From: Melanocharis versteri
Lineage: Eukaryota > Chordata > Aves > Passeriformes > Melanocharitidae
Length of the DNA: 64,000 nt
Assembly: GCA_013397845.1 (NCBI GenBank)
Contig: VZTG01005264.1
Coordinates: 124,001 to 188,000, forward strand
Reading direction: 5' to 3'
The position numbers and the translations under genes are program-made. Of this stretch, positions 25,600 to 38,980 are shown piece by piece (position 1 is the first letter of the stretch; each line of letters starts with the position of its first letter). The notes under the pieces were generated by a model. The model saw only the letters and a program-made list of their open reading frames with translations, was not told the origin of the DNA and did not search any database.

Positions 25600-28500
25600 T
25601 TTAAAAGGATACTTGATTGATATTTTTACATATAACCCACTGGGTTGCCTAGAGCACACAATATGGGAAAAAAAGATCTATTAGATGAAAAGCTAGTTCA
25701 CTACTGTCCTAAATAATTAAATACACAGTATTCCCTCAATTGCTTTGCCTAAGAAGAAAACAAATGTAGCTGGAAGAAATACAGTTACCAAATTTCCAAA
25801 ATTCATCATGGATGCTTTAGAAGCCCCAGTTTGGAGAGACATGAATAGGTGACAACCTCCAAGTGCCTTTGAAGTAGTCAGAAAAATCGGTGTGTAAGTG
25901 AGAAGAGCTTGATATACCATTAGTATGATAAAATGCTGAAAATATCAGGAGATACCTGTTCTAAAAATGTGTAGGTAATTTGCAAACCAAGAGTAGGACT
26001 GATATTGAAAAAATAATGAAGAAATGCACAGTAATGGAAAGTGTTTATTACCATGACAATACCCCAGAGAAGATTTATTCTTCTTATCTGCTTTTTTTTT
26101 TTTCAATTTTTTCTAAAAGACATTTATTTGAGGAGAACAATTGGTCTATATTTTTGGTCTTGAATAAGTCCATGTATAGGACCTCCTGAAGAAGCACTGT
26201 ATAAATTTACTTCTCTGTTCTGTGAGTCCCACACTCATGGTTTAATCTATGGAGTCAAAACAACAGATCCAAATTTCCACAGAAGGCAACCTTTGCAGCA
26301 TCTCAGTTTGGTTTTAAGCATATGACTCCTCTACACACTTTTCATCTCACTTCTTCACCAGTACACCAGAAAATCTTGAAATCTGTCATTAAGAGCTTGC
26401 AAACCTCTACCACAGTAGGACTGTGTTGAGATTTAGACTTATGGGCTCCATTTTTAACAACTTGCTTTCCTTGTGTTCTGGTTAATCACTCCGAGGACAC
26501 TCCTTGCTCTTCTGAGAAGAAGACTCCCAGATCACTTGGCCTCTGCCAGCAGCCAAAGCCATTTCTGACACCCGAAGGAGCAGCCACCACACAGCTCTGC
26601 CATCAGCACAGAAAGGCACCACAGTGCCCGAGGCTGGGCTGGGCTGGAGCTCCTGATGAACGTGGGGAACTCCTCCTGGCACTGCTCTTGGCTCACTTAT
26701 CCCAGCACTGAAAGGGCATGGTCTAACCCTTCCTTGTCCTTCACTTAAAATTCATAGCTTGAAACAAGGGTATTGTTACCCCTGGTTTGTTGAGGGTTTT
26801 CTTCCCAGGATCCCACAGAAAACTTAAATGACAATGGACAAAGAGGATCTGTAAAAGTCACAGCTCTAGCATTTATTTCATTTAGGCAGATTTCAGAATT
26901 TGTCTTTTTTAGTGGCTCTCATCTGGATACTGGAGCCCTGGCCCAGCAAAGGGAATCCTTACATCTACATAGTAGGAAACACCGTGGTTTTCACTGCTTC
27001 CTTATTATGTCAATCAGGGCTGACTAATTATGTTTGAAAGAAAAATGGGATTTTTTTTATTCTTCTTTTTTAACTCTCTGAGGTCCAGCAGCAGTTTCCT
27101 TCTCTGCAGGGGCAGGAAATTATGATTATAATAAAAATAGTGTAACATAATTAGTGATAATATCATATTTCCATTTATTATATTAGTTAATATATTGTAT
27201 TAATATTGCAATTGTATTTATAATTGAACTGACAACAATCTCTGCATTTGCTGACAATGGAATCACACGTTCCTCTTAATCCCCCTCCTGGGAGTTGGGT
27301 GATTAATGTGCTACAGAGATATGGCTATTTGACAGCTCCTGAAAATCTCTGTGCATCAACAGCTTACAACAATATTAACCATTAGCATTAGCATTTCTCT
27401 GGCTCCAATTGTGGGCTGATAGATCTGTCCTCTGTTATTTACAACGTTCCTTTATTTACACCTTTTCATCACCACAGCGGTTGCTGCCTGAGGTTTTATT
27501 GCCCTTATAAATTTCCACTCTCTGCACCACCTTAACAGTTTTGAAATAATACAGATAAGCAAGAGAGAGCTGATGAATGCAGGAGGCAAAAGGCTCGTTC
27601 TGTTGCCTCGGTGGCTGGGCCAGGGGGATGTGCCCATTAAACATCCCCGACTCCATCGTGCTGTTTTGGGAAGCCTGGCCCACCAAAAAGCAATGCAGCA
27701 AACAATACAGTGAACTTCTCTTGCCACCAATAAACCTGTCTGATGAAGGAGATTAATGCTTTTCTGAAAGGGTTGATGACTACTGAATTACCAATCTATC
27801 CCAGCACTAAAATCAATCACCAGCATTAAAGGGACCAGGAATACATTTAGGTCCTTCTTTGCTCTCATCTTAAACTTCTACAAAACCTCTGTGCTTTCTA
27901 TAGCCCTCTGCTCTTGCTCACAGTGTTTTACAAATTCTCTAGGGAATGCAAGCCTTGAGGATGTGTGATGAGATGAGGCTTTTCAGGCCATGTTCACTGA
28001 ATTTAACAGAAAAGGTGCAATCTCCAGCCAAGCAAAGCCAATGGCAAAGCCCACACAAGATTCAATAGTGGGTTGTAGGGAAATTAAAAAGCTGAACAAG
28101 AGGCACTCACTGCAAGCCTCGGTAGTCCTTCCAAAACCTCCTTTCAATAATTTTTAGCCAGTTCAGCTGAAATCTGATGACCAGACCTGACCATTTCACC
28201 AAAAGACATGAAATCACAACACAGAGCAGGACTCCTCACGGTTCTTTGATAGCTGGAATAGCTCTGGAACACCAATTGTATCCTGCTGTTTGCACAGGTT
28301 TTGAAGTACCCCAGCAAAAAAAATCGCACATCCTCACCAAAAGGCAGACACCCCTGGGATACAGCACGGCAGCTCTATCACTGTATGATAGAGAGCATAA
28401 ATTTGAAGATGATACTTTTACCAGAAGGTGATTGGAATTAATTCCTAATTGATTTTTTAAATTCAGTTGCTTTCTAATTAAAGCTGTCTGGGGCTGTTAA

Positions 28501-30513
28501 GAAAAAATAAAGTTATCTGAGTAAGATTTTGGTAAGGACATCAGGATGGGCATTCCCATGTTTGAAAAAAAAAGTCATTGGCTCTTCATGAGAATTAGCT
28601 GGGCTTCTTACATTTTTATCTTACATTTTATCAAATCTCTGGTGAGAAGAATGAAAGCCTGTTCTCTTCAAAACATGTGTCCATTCAATTCTCAGCCCAA
28701 AGGTTTTCCCGTAAATCAAAGCTACAGGTTCCAAACCAGGACGAAGTGACCTCCCTCACTCCCTTTCCTCCTCCTAACCCCTTGCAAACTTTTGGCACTT
28801 CATCCTTTGCCAGCAAACATAAGTTTCCTTCCCAGATACATTTCTCAGAGCCTTGATGTGCCTTTCCCAAATAAGTTTTTGTATTGTTACAGAGGGATTT
28901 GAGCTGAAATTGGAGCCCAGGTCACAATCCAGGCTTTCTGAAACTTCAAAGGCTTTAGGCTTACATTTGTGAATAGAAGGTAGAGCAGCAAAGTTTGGAT
29001 TTACACTTTGTTACATCACTGGGATGATTAGTACAGGGGGGCTTCATATCTACCATTCTTCAATTAGCACATCCAGCTGCTTCACTCAGCATTTTAATAT
29101 GAAATAAAAAATAATAATAATTTTAAAAAAACATTGGATGAAGATTATCCCTCCCAGAGCTCTTGAAGTCATAAGCTAAAGTAGTAACTGCCCAAGAGAA
29201 AAGTGGGAAAATATCACTATAGCATTATGGGAAGCTGCAGCGTAGGCTCTTCAGAGCTGAGAAGGAATCAGTGCATCCAGGACAGTGTGGCAATGGCAAA
29301 GGAGGACATGAGAAAGGCACTATGTGGGGGTCTCACAGGGTGAGTCAAATAAAAAAGGTAGGAGCCTTCTTTCTCAACAGCACTGCCAGCAAATGGCCAC
29401 TCAGACAACACATCTCATCCTGAGTATTCCCTCTGCAGAGCAGGGCAAACATTTATGTACCCATTTTGTTCAGGAGCATCGACACTTTTGAAACAGCAAA
29501 GCCAAAAAAATAACCAAACAACCAAAAAGCCACAATGGGCAAAGAGCTGCTGTGCAGGGGCAGATGGATCCCTGCAATAGCCCAGAGCAGTGACCAACCT
29601 CAGTAAAATCAGCTGCAATGGTATTGCTGGGATGCAGAGAGGTGAGCTTATTTCTTCAGCATGACTTGGGCAGCCCCACAGATCCAGTTCCCAGCCAGGA
29701 TTAGATCACACAGCCCCTCCAGAAAGTCTGGCACACAGAGCAAATATTTCCAGCTTACAATAACACATGATCTTACACGGTTCTCTGTCTCTGAAGTGAG
29801 GGGGATGAACAAACACTGAATTGTTTGAATAATATTGGTGAGTCCAGATTTCAGTTAGAGGGAATTCATGTTAGACCAATTAAATAGTATGTCAATTCCC
29901 TCTAATTATCCATTCCTGCAGCCCACTCGGTAATTACACTTAATGGGTCTAAATCAAACCAGCGTGTTACCTGGGAAATAATTGGATTTATGTGCAATTT
30001 TTTAATGATCCAGAAAGGTACCCTGGAGATTGAAGTCCTCTGTGTGTTCAAGGTTTGATCCTAGGCTTCAGCGTGCTTTGGATGTGGATCTCAGGACACA
30101 CTGGCCCTGATAAATTGAATGTGCCTGTTCCCCGGCACTGAGGCCCACTGGCGTGGGACCACCACTCTCACCAATTTTTTTAGCTTCTAAAACAAGGTGG
30201 CCATACCCAGACTTCTCACTAGAAACCGTCTCTGGCCAGTGCTAAATGCCAAACTATACCTACACTAGGAGAGAACAACTGCAGGCTTCAGTGCTGCAGC
30301 AGCACATCCCCACCTTGAGCTGCAAGGACCCTGCAGGGGCTCTGCTGGGGCTGTGGACAGCAGGAGGATTTGCAGAGGCACCTCCAAGGGAAGGTGCACA
30401 AGCCATGCTCTGCTGAGACCTGTACTGTGCCTTTGAACATTCCCCCAAAGTGTGGTGCACATTAGAAACTGAGGCACACATGGTATAGAAAAATAAAATA
30501 AACCATATCATCA

Positions 30514-30660
30514 CTGAGGTTGGAAGAGACCAGGATCATTGAGTCCAAACTTTGATCGAACACCACCAGGTCAACTAAAAATAAAATCTAGGCTTCTGTA
30601 CACTTTGATGAACCTTGGCCCTCAAGTCACTTGGTAGCTGTAAGTAAATCTCCCTTGCCC
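30514..30660 (-). mobile_element. CR1 LINE 3' fragment
   Basis: CACTGAGGTTGGAAGAGACCA, GATCATTGAGTCCAAACTTTG and CACCACCAGGTCAACTAAA are the reverse complement of a CR1 subfamily 3' end. The copy is partial, with substitutions. Its far boundary is approximate. Confidence 0.75.
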
Positions 30661-32944
30661 CAAATTGAGACAGAACAGAGAATTTTATTGATCATTTCTG
30701 ATCTCCTTAAACATCCTAAACTTTAAAATTAAAAGTACACACATATAGTGTATCTATTTATTTGCAGGCACAGAGAATACACAGGACTGCCAAACTCCTG
30801 ACACCTCAAAGCAGTTCCATGCACATATCTGAGTCCTGTACATCCAAGATGAGGGTCCATCAGATCCCAGATCCATCTATTGGATCAGAGGGGACCATGA
30901 ATAGCACAAGACTTCCAGAAAAAAAACACACAAGCAAATTCATGTTTCACTGCTTCTACTTAAGCATGCGCTTCTCTGAACTATTTCTTTTGATTTCTAG
31001 AGGAGGTGAGCCGCAAAACCTCTGCACAAGTTTTCCCTGCTTCCAGTAGAAGCGGTCTCTGAGGGCTGAGTACAGGAGACATCCCCACACTGCCCTGCTC
31101 CCCAGAGCCCCACCATCTGAAAAATCTTTGTCTTTCAGTTTCAGCATGATTTACTGTCTTCCATCTCCTTGAAATTCTACCCACGAGAAACTAAAATAGC
31201 ACCTTGCCTTGTGCATGAACCCCACACAGCAAGCGAGCATCGAAACCACTCGATTTCAAATGCAGGGGAATGTCAGGGAGACATAACTGCAGTGACAGTG
31301 GCTCGAAGGGATGACTGCACCATCTCATTATTCTTCAGCAAAGGTACAAGCAAATGCCACTAACTTCAGTTTTGCTTTCTTTCAAGGAGGTCTTTCTCTT
31401 TAGATAACTACCTCTGTTCAGGGGCCTCTTGAGGCTCCAGCAGGACTCTGACAGTGGAAGAACTTGGGTATCCTTACTTTATATTAAAGACGTCCTGTCC
31501 AAACTCTGCAGGCCACTTCCCAAAGTGCCTCTAACACCTGTATACAAGAAAATTCACATTCATTTTACCTGGGTAGGTGCTTAACCAGAACACCTACTTC
31601 AGTGACATGATCATAACAGGGTCCCTCAACAAGCAGCAAAAAGGAATAGATATCCCTACCAATTCAAGACAATTCAGACCTTAAATAGCTTCTTATCGAA
31701 GTATTTCTGTTATGTCTCCTGTTAAGAAAGACAAATTCAAAAACAGAAGCCAAAAAATGGTATTTGTCTTTTGATAAAGTTATGAATCAAACCCTGTGCC
31801 AGGCAGTGAGCTCTTCACAAGGACTCTTTGATTACAACTCTGTGTGCTCAGACTTTCTGGAGCAGCTAAACACTTCATAGGACCACAGTTTTGGTGTTCA
31901 GCTCTTGAGCACATATTCACTTACAGCTCATAAACAATACTCAAATATTCAATAACCCAAAAAGCCCACCAAAATTTCTCATGGTCCTGTATTTTGCATT
32001 CTACGGATGCATCATTCCTCAGTCCCCTCATTAGCCTTCTCCCTACAGAAAGGTGGAAAGGCTTATTGAACTCACAACAGCACTAGATACTGTTTGTGAG
32101 ACCCAAATTAACATTTTGAATCATCAGGGAAAAGCTGACTATGACCTGGTATCTGGGCAAAGCTAATTCTCATATATTTGAAACATTGTTAGTAATCTAG
32201 TGGGTTCTGATTAAAGGTTTGCCCAATCACTAAGAAACAATAATTTCTGTCAGATTACCCTGTTTCACTCTGCAAAATTGGAGCTGCCTGAAAAGTGTCT
32301 TGGGAAAATGTTTTCAAGCAGCTTCCCCTTTTCTCTTTCAGGGAAAATCACCTACCCTACACACTGACAAACTCCTTTTCTACCATATCTGTAATTAGCA
32401 AAGAATGCCAAGCCATAAATATTTGTGCACAGATGGGTCATGAAGTACCTTCAGAAGTTCAGCACAGGCATCAATAGTCAGATTTTTTAAGTGAGCTTTG
32501 ATACAAACCCTGCAGGTTCAGGAGGACTTGTCAGAACACCCTGCTAATCACCCCTCTCGAAGAGATGCAATTCTCACCCAACAAGGGATGTTACAATCAC
32601 TTGTGAAAATCCCACAACAAATGCAGATGCTTCATTACCTACTTCTGATTTAAATTCCTCATGGATCTGGCCAGATCCCCTCATTTCATTAGCACAGGTC
32701 TCTGCCTGCTGGGGCAAAAAGTCTTTTTCTGTGTTGCTGCTGGCAGAGTCTGAATGTTTCTGCTTTTGTTTTAAGCCTTTTCTGAAGTCAGATCTGTTTT
32801 TCTCCCCTGAGCAAACTTTCCTTCTTTCGTTTCTTCCCAAAAAATATTGCTAGTGTGATGCTGGGGCCATGTTAGTTATGTCATCTAAAAAACTTGAGGC
32901 TTGTCTGAAATGCCATGTCCAGACTAATTGCCATGTCCAGTTAA

Positions 32945-33377
32945 TTCATAGAATCATTAAGGTTGTAAAATATCTCTAGGATCACTAAGTCCAACCATTA
33001 ACACAGCACTGCCAAGTCCACTGCTAAACCATGTCCCTAAGCACCACACCTACACATTTTTGAATACTTCCAACAGTGATTCCACCTCTTCCCTTGGAAG
33101 GGTGGAACAGGGCAGCTTGTTCCAATGCTTGACCATCCTTTCAGTAAAGAGATTTTTCCAACTTTTAGATCCTCTCTAAACCTCCCCTGGTGCATCCTGA
33201 GGATGTTTCCTCTTGTCATATCATTTGTTACTTGGGAGAAGAGACTGACCCCTACTTTGCTACAACCTCCTGTCAGGTAGTTGTAGAGAGTGATAACGTC
33301 CTCCCTGAGTGTCCTTTTCTCCAGGCTAAACAACCCCAGCTCCTTCAGATGCTCCTCGTAAGACTCGTGCTCAAATA
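32945..33377 (-). mobile_element. CR1 LINE 3' fragment (about 430 bp)
   Basis: The plus strand begins TTCATAGAATCATTAAGGTTG and runs through AGCACTGCCAAGTCCACTGC, CACCTCTTCCCTTGGAAGG, TCTTGTCATATCATTTGTTAC and CCAGGCTAAACAACCCCAGC, all reversed CR1 3' sequence. Part of a 201-codon minus-strand frame (33037-33642) is simply this repeat read through, so that frame is not a gene. The end near 33642 is unique sequence. Confidence 0.92.
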
Positions 33378-34155
33378 GGAACAGGTCCTGTTCTCCAGCT
33401 GACATCAGCTGGCAGCTTGTCCACATCAAACATGATCCGTCTCCAAAATAACGTATCTGCTTCCAAAGCCCTGATGGAGAATGGTGTCTGGGCTGTGCTA
33501 ACTCCCCTGCTGGGGCCAGGAATTGGCCAAGAGGGTGTTGGTTGTCCTGAGCCAAAGCTGCACTGGGCTCACCCCTCTGCAGCACACGACTGCACCCCCA
33601 GTATCCAGCCCCGTTTAATTTAAACACCGCTAATGAGCTCATGCAAAACGCAGGTTAACATTTCCCAGCCTGATCTGGGAGCGATGAAAAGCTGGCTTAT
33701 GGCACGGCGAGGGCAGGTGAGGTTCCTGTCACACCACGGTCGCCAGGGCCTGCCTGAGGCACCCAGCTCTGAAGGAAGAGTTTGCCCACGCAAGGAGCTC
33801 CTGCTGCCCTGGAGGAGCCGGCAGAGGGGACGAGTCCTGCTACCCCCCGGGACAGGAGGGTGGCTGCAGATGGGAGCAGGAGGAGCCCACCCACCCGACA
33901 GCATGAGCTCAGCGCTGGCAGTGGCACCTGCAGAAACAGTCTGCCACTCGGGCTGCTGGCAAGGAAGGAGATGGAGCATCCCAGCAAGGCAACGAGTGAG
34001 GGGGAAAGGGGAAACGCTCCACACCAGGGGTTATCTTACACTGAAAACGGAGGTGGAAGGGAACCAGAAGTCCTAGAAGGCCTCTCTGGTGAGAATTAAG
34101 TATGAAAATGCTTTGGTCTCAACAGAGCAAACAGATTTGATAGAGAAACACTTAC

Positions 34156-34279
34156 TTGGCCTGCACTTGTACCACACGAGGAGGTACTTGCCGGTCCCGG
34201 GGCACGGATCTGTCCCAAACAGCCGGCTGTTGACGAGGAACTGGCAGCTCCGCCTGTCCTGGCACTCATCCAGCATCTT
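34156..34279 (-). CDS. EVA1C: EVA1C exon: second half of SUEL lectin domain 1
   Basis: This is an internal coding exon of 124 nt (41 codons plus one base), with acceptor GGCTGCAG before AAG ATG and donor GTAAGT after CCA A. It joins in phase 0 to the exon at 44835-45049. It encodes KMLDECQDRRSC, then an FGTDPCPG motif and the closing KYLLVWYKCRP. The DPC motif and four further cysteines (DEC, RSC, DPC, YKC) complete an eight-cysteine SUEL domain. The match to human EVA1C as I remember it is strong (DECQ, FLVNSR, FG.DPCPG, KYLLV, KC.P). The last base, A, pairs with AT at the start of the next exon to make Asn, as in human. The surrounding DNA is locally richer in GC and CpG than the rest of the window. 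Confidence 0.92.
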
Positions 34280-37200
34280 CTGCAGCCGGGGATGCGCACA
34301 AGAAACAGAGAAACAAAAGCACTTCAGTGTCCCCACTAAAGGGAACGTCGAACGGAGACAAGCTGCAGAAAGGCAAGGCCGTCCTTGCCTCCACAACCAG
34401 CCCTGGCACGAGGCAGGTGACGGTGCTCAACACCGCGGGTACCGCAGGAGCCACGGACTCAGCGCTCCTTGCACTGTTTTAAGGAGCAGGTTTTCGCGCC
34501 CTTGCATGGGTGCCAAAGGAAGGATTTGCACTGGGACAGTCACAGAGATTTTGAAACCTTTGCATGCCATTAAATCATAATATAAGACAGTGCAATTCCA
34601 GGAAAAGCAGCTTTGAGGACATGGATCCACCTCGACAGTTAAAACTAAAGGCTCGAACTCTGCCACCACCAATCCGCTTTAGATTTCTCTGGAGATACAT
34701 AATTTCAAGAGAGCTCTTGTCTCAGTTATATAAAAGCTGGTATAAATATATGTATAAATTGCTGGTATTCCAATAATTAGTAGTTGTGGTGGGAACACTG
34801 TTACACAGCCAACTTAGTTTTTAATAGGGTTCATTCTTCTTCCCCCATGATTATTACATTCTTTTAGCTAAACTCAGGAAGGGGCTGTGAGTCAGGGGGT
34901 TCTCTCACCACTGGCATTTTGGGTCCTACACCCTTTTCTGCTTTTCCTCCAGCACTTGCTCCCCACTCCCCCATTCATAACACTCACAAAAACTCCATCT
35001 CAGAATCCACAGGGGCAAGACATTCTGTCTCCTGCTAGAAAATAGCTTCATTAAGGAAGATTAATGATTTCTTTTAACGCTATGATCCTCTAAAGCAGTG
35101 GTGGGGGGGAGAATATTATTGAGTGGGGCAGTAATTAAGTTTTAAATTCAGCTGGATGGCTAGGGTGGTATTTATGTACTCCTGTAGAGCCCCTAAAGCG
35201 CTAAAATTACCATAATGTTTGCCTGACACACATGAACCTGTCAGAGCGTTTTGAGACCACAGAGCGAGGTAATCCACCAGCCTCGTTAAGTCCCTGTGAT
35301 ACAGAGCTGTGAATTCCAGCCCCAAAACAATTAATTTTCACTTGCAAGGAAGCACTGGAAAATCCTTCCTCAGAAATTCCCCTAGACTCCCCTGGTCTCT
35401 TTTGTCTTCTCTCTGTTCACTTTTCTTACACCCACCTCGATATTTGGGCTTTCCCACAATCTTCTCCCTGTGCCATTAACATAAAGGCTGATCCTGCTCT
35501 ACCATGTGCCACCCAAACCAATTTTCTCTCTGCTTCAGCGACTACTTTCTATTTTTGAGTTCTCCCTGAATGTAATATATAGAATCTTTAGCATTATAAC
35601 TCTGAATGTCACAATGCTCTGTGCTCTGAACAACAGCTGTTCCAGTTTCAAGTGCAATTTGAATCTGCCTCATTTGCGGTTGCTCATAACTTCCTAAAGC
35701 TTTCACCTTTGGGCTGACACATGCAAGAATTCATGCCTGCCTCAAGTCTGACCTTTATTTTAAAGTTCAAACCAAAACAATCCAGGCCTTTTCTAGCGGG
35801 CAGAGAACATATGCTGTTGTTTTCCACTTACAAAGGTAATAAAATGCAGGCATCTCATTTAAAAATACAGGGTTTAGGGTGGAAAGGCTGAAAGGTGAAC
35901 ACTGAAGGAGGTGCCTGGGAGCATTAGCCCCAGCTTAACCGTCACGTTAAAATGCATAGAAACAGCATATTCTTTCCTCTAGGCTCATAAGGGTTGGCTG
36001 CTCACTCAGCATGTGAAATTTAATTTAATGCAAAATCCACTGAGTTGCAAAGGAATTTAAGCGAGGATCCAGCACAAATATCTCTTTTCATCTCAAAAAG
36101 CAGAGAACAACTGAAACAACTCTGGAGGGCTACACATATGGAGAGAAATTCTCTCCAAATCATTGTGCACCTGAAAGGATTTTCTGGTACTGGACAGCCA
36201 TGGCTGTGCTTATACACAACTAGAACTAAGAATAGTGAGCAAAGGGAAAGAAGCAGCACCCCAAATGTTTCCTTTCCCTCTAGGGAAGCTTTCTCCCCTC
36301 AAAGGCAATAGACTTGGGCTTTTGATCTACAAACCTGCTCACAGCAGATGGGTGGGCATTTCCAGAGCCTTCAGCGTTGTCTAATGGGTGCGATTAAAAC
36401 CAGTGGGAAAACCTCCCAGGTTTCAGCAGAGACTGAGTGAGGCCAAGAAGAAAACAACTTTGAAAACCTCAGCTGAGATACCTCAGCAGCACTTGTTCAT
36501 CTGTTCTTAGGCTCAGCACCAGGAGTGAAGACAACAACTCACAGACCTCAGAGAACCATGGACATGGGCAGCCTTCAAGGTAATGCCACTTTGTCTTGGC
36601 TCTGCTCTAATTTTTGGCAGCTCTTGCTTATTCCTTGTATTCCCCATAAGTGAAACCTCCTGAGTTTACTCCCTGTGGTATGCAAAGGGTGGAACAGGGC
36701 AGCAAAAAACAAAGCCCTAGGGAGAAATTTGTAACTAAATTAAGGAGCAAAAGTCATCTATGCCGTTGTGAGACCACATAAAAAAGTGAAGTTTTCTTGG
36801 GGCCCAATATGCCTTTTACTAATTTGTTATAGTGTTTAGCTACAGTTCCAATTTAATCTGACAATAGCCATGACTCTGAGAAGTTTCACGGGGAGAAAGA
36901 AATCAATATTTCCTTTTCATTCACGTAACTCTATTTTACTCCCTCAAAGGGCAACATTTTTCCTGAAAATATAAAAAAATTATTAAGATTTCTGATTTCT
37001 TGTACACTGGTTGAGTAATGTCTTACACATAATGAAATAGATCCATAAAGAGTAAAATAAAAAAAATATGTTCAATTCACAGTGAAATATATCAGGAAAA
37101 AATGCGAAGAAAATTAGCTGTAGTTGACTGTGCATTTTCTTGATTAAAATAAAAAAAAAGTTGTTAAATTGGTCTTAATGTAAACTTAAAAACTTGCACA

Positions 37201-38204
37201 TATAATTTTTACCTATCCTTGCATGCACAGAAATTTTCTTTCCCACTGCTTTCATCAGTATGTGCTAATGTACCAGCATCTTCTCAAACACTGTGCAGAA
37301 CACGTGTGACCAGATGATCCCTAAAGGTACCGTTCCCTGCAGGTCCAGGGGTTCTGGTGTTTACCAGAAGCCAAGACCTTGGCTTTCTGGCCTTACTCTC
37401 AAAAATCATACATCTAGGCAGTATCAGAGCTCTGGCAGATGTCAGATGTTGTTTCTGAAGTATTTGCAGATGATCAGCCAGACTGACATGGGGAAGGCTG
37501 GGAGTTCACTTGGTCGTGAGCGAATGTCTTGAGCTCACATGGTTTTTGCTCAATGGATGGAAAAATGCAGGCAATTCATTCTATGTTTTCCTTGTTGTTC
37601 TGGTTGTCACTGTCAGCGGAAAAGGTGGGAAAACACAGGCACAAAACTAAACAGAAAGAGGCCCACAAACAATCTGGACTCGCACAGGAATAGTAATAGG
37701 CCCACAGAACCATCCCTGACTGGGATGTACAATCAGCTCCTTATTTCTCCAAGTCTGGTAGACCCCTGACTAAAGCCAAATAAAGTCAGCTCGGATTAGA
37801 TTATATTATAAAAATCACTCCAGCTGAGGAAGGTGGAGGAGGAATTCAGGAATTCCTGTCTGGCATGAAAGGGGAGGGAAGACACATTAATTGCACTGTG
37901 CCATTTTATAATTGCATTACAGTGGTAAATCAAGCCTGAGGGTTGACAGCCAGTGCTCAGGAGGGATGTTGTGGCTGTTGAAACCCATTCTGTTCCCTGG
38001 TTCATGACTGAGCTAAGAAGCTGCAAGATTTAGAGGAGATAAGAGAGCAAGAAATGTGAATTCAAGTAAAACAAACACAAATCTAACCCCTGTGATTTAT
38101 GCCCTGGATTAATCTCCCTGCGGTGACCCAGGTCTTAAAGCATGGGCAGCCTCAAGCTCAAAATCACGTCTTCCTAGTGGCCACTGCAGATGAAACACAT
38201 TTCT

Positions 38205-38255
38205 CGTGCTCATTTTGTTGTGCTCATTAGCTAAGTAATTGCTTGTGCTCATTAG
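38205..38255. repeat. Short direct repeats of GTGCTCATT
   Basis: TGTGCTCATTAG occurs at 38219-38230 and 38244-38255, and a shorter form CGTGCTCATT at 38205-38214. This degenerate local array has no clear role. Confidence 0.85.
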
Positions 38256-38980
38256 ATAACAACCTTTTAAATGTGGAGCTGGATTCGAGCTCTGCAAGGA
38301 GGCCATCCCCAGCCATTCCCAAGGGTGCACTCGTTTTTAGCCTGTCTCTTCAAATCACTCTTCAAGAAGTGCTTCCCCTGCATGCTTAAAATAAACCACA
38401 ACTGATCTTAACACCCAAGGCAATTAAACTTATCTCAGTTCTTGGTCCCTTGGAGCAGTTCACAGATTCAACACTCTTAGGGTGAAACTTTGGACCCATG
38501 GAAGCCAATGGTGAAACTCAACGAGAACGAGGACTTTGCCACAGGGCTGCTCCTTGTACAGCCTCCATCTTCAAAGGACCATAAGGATGACTGCAGGGCA
38601 TGTCAGTCATGCATGAAATTATACAGAGGAGCCCTACTAAATAATTGCCCAAATTGTGTGTTGCTGGGGAGAGTAACTCACAGAGCAAGCTGCACGAATG
38701 TATCAGAGCTATGTGCAGTCAAATGAAGACCAGCAGAGATTTGCATAAAGAACTTTATGCAAGAAGATATCGGTAATTTTGAGCATTTTTAGGTCAAATT
38801 CAGTCCAGGCATGGCCATTATGGCGAAGTTACACCAACACTTATATTGGGGCACTTTCAGAGTTTTTGCTATGGGAAGAAGTAAACACAACAATCAAGGC
38901 AGCAGGAACTCTCCCTACAGCACAGTGCATTCATAATGGCTTCATGTCACATTTCATTTGAATTTTGGTACTCTTTTATG

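Larger units (their letters stand above)
17227..34155 (-). other. EVA1C: Intron between the two SUEL lectin domains (about 16.9 kb)
   Basis: This intron separates lectin domain 1 from domain 2, so it sits at a domain boundary. It contains CR1 copies near 18703, 19366, 20180, 23524, 30514 and 32945, plus a weak one near 22872. It also holds AT-rich runs at 25440-25620 and 27110-27240 and a TAATTA-rich segment at 29820-30010. A 203-codon plus-strand frame at 20562-21173 starts just after a CR1 tail and shows no domain. No other gene was supported. Confidence 0.75.

Noticed and set aside
33037..33642. A 201-codon minus-strand frame
   Set aside because: About 340 of its bases are the non-coding 3' part of a CR1 element. 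The remainder is unique sequence without any domain.
33633..34076. GC-rich 147-codon plus-strand frame beside a lectin exon
   Set aside because: Explained by local GC content, which lowers stop frequency. No similarity to known proteins and overlapping frames on the other strand.
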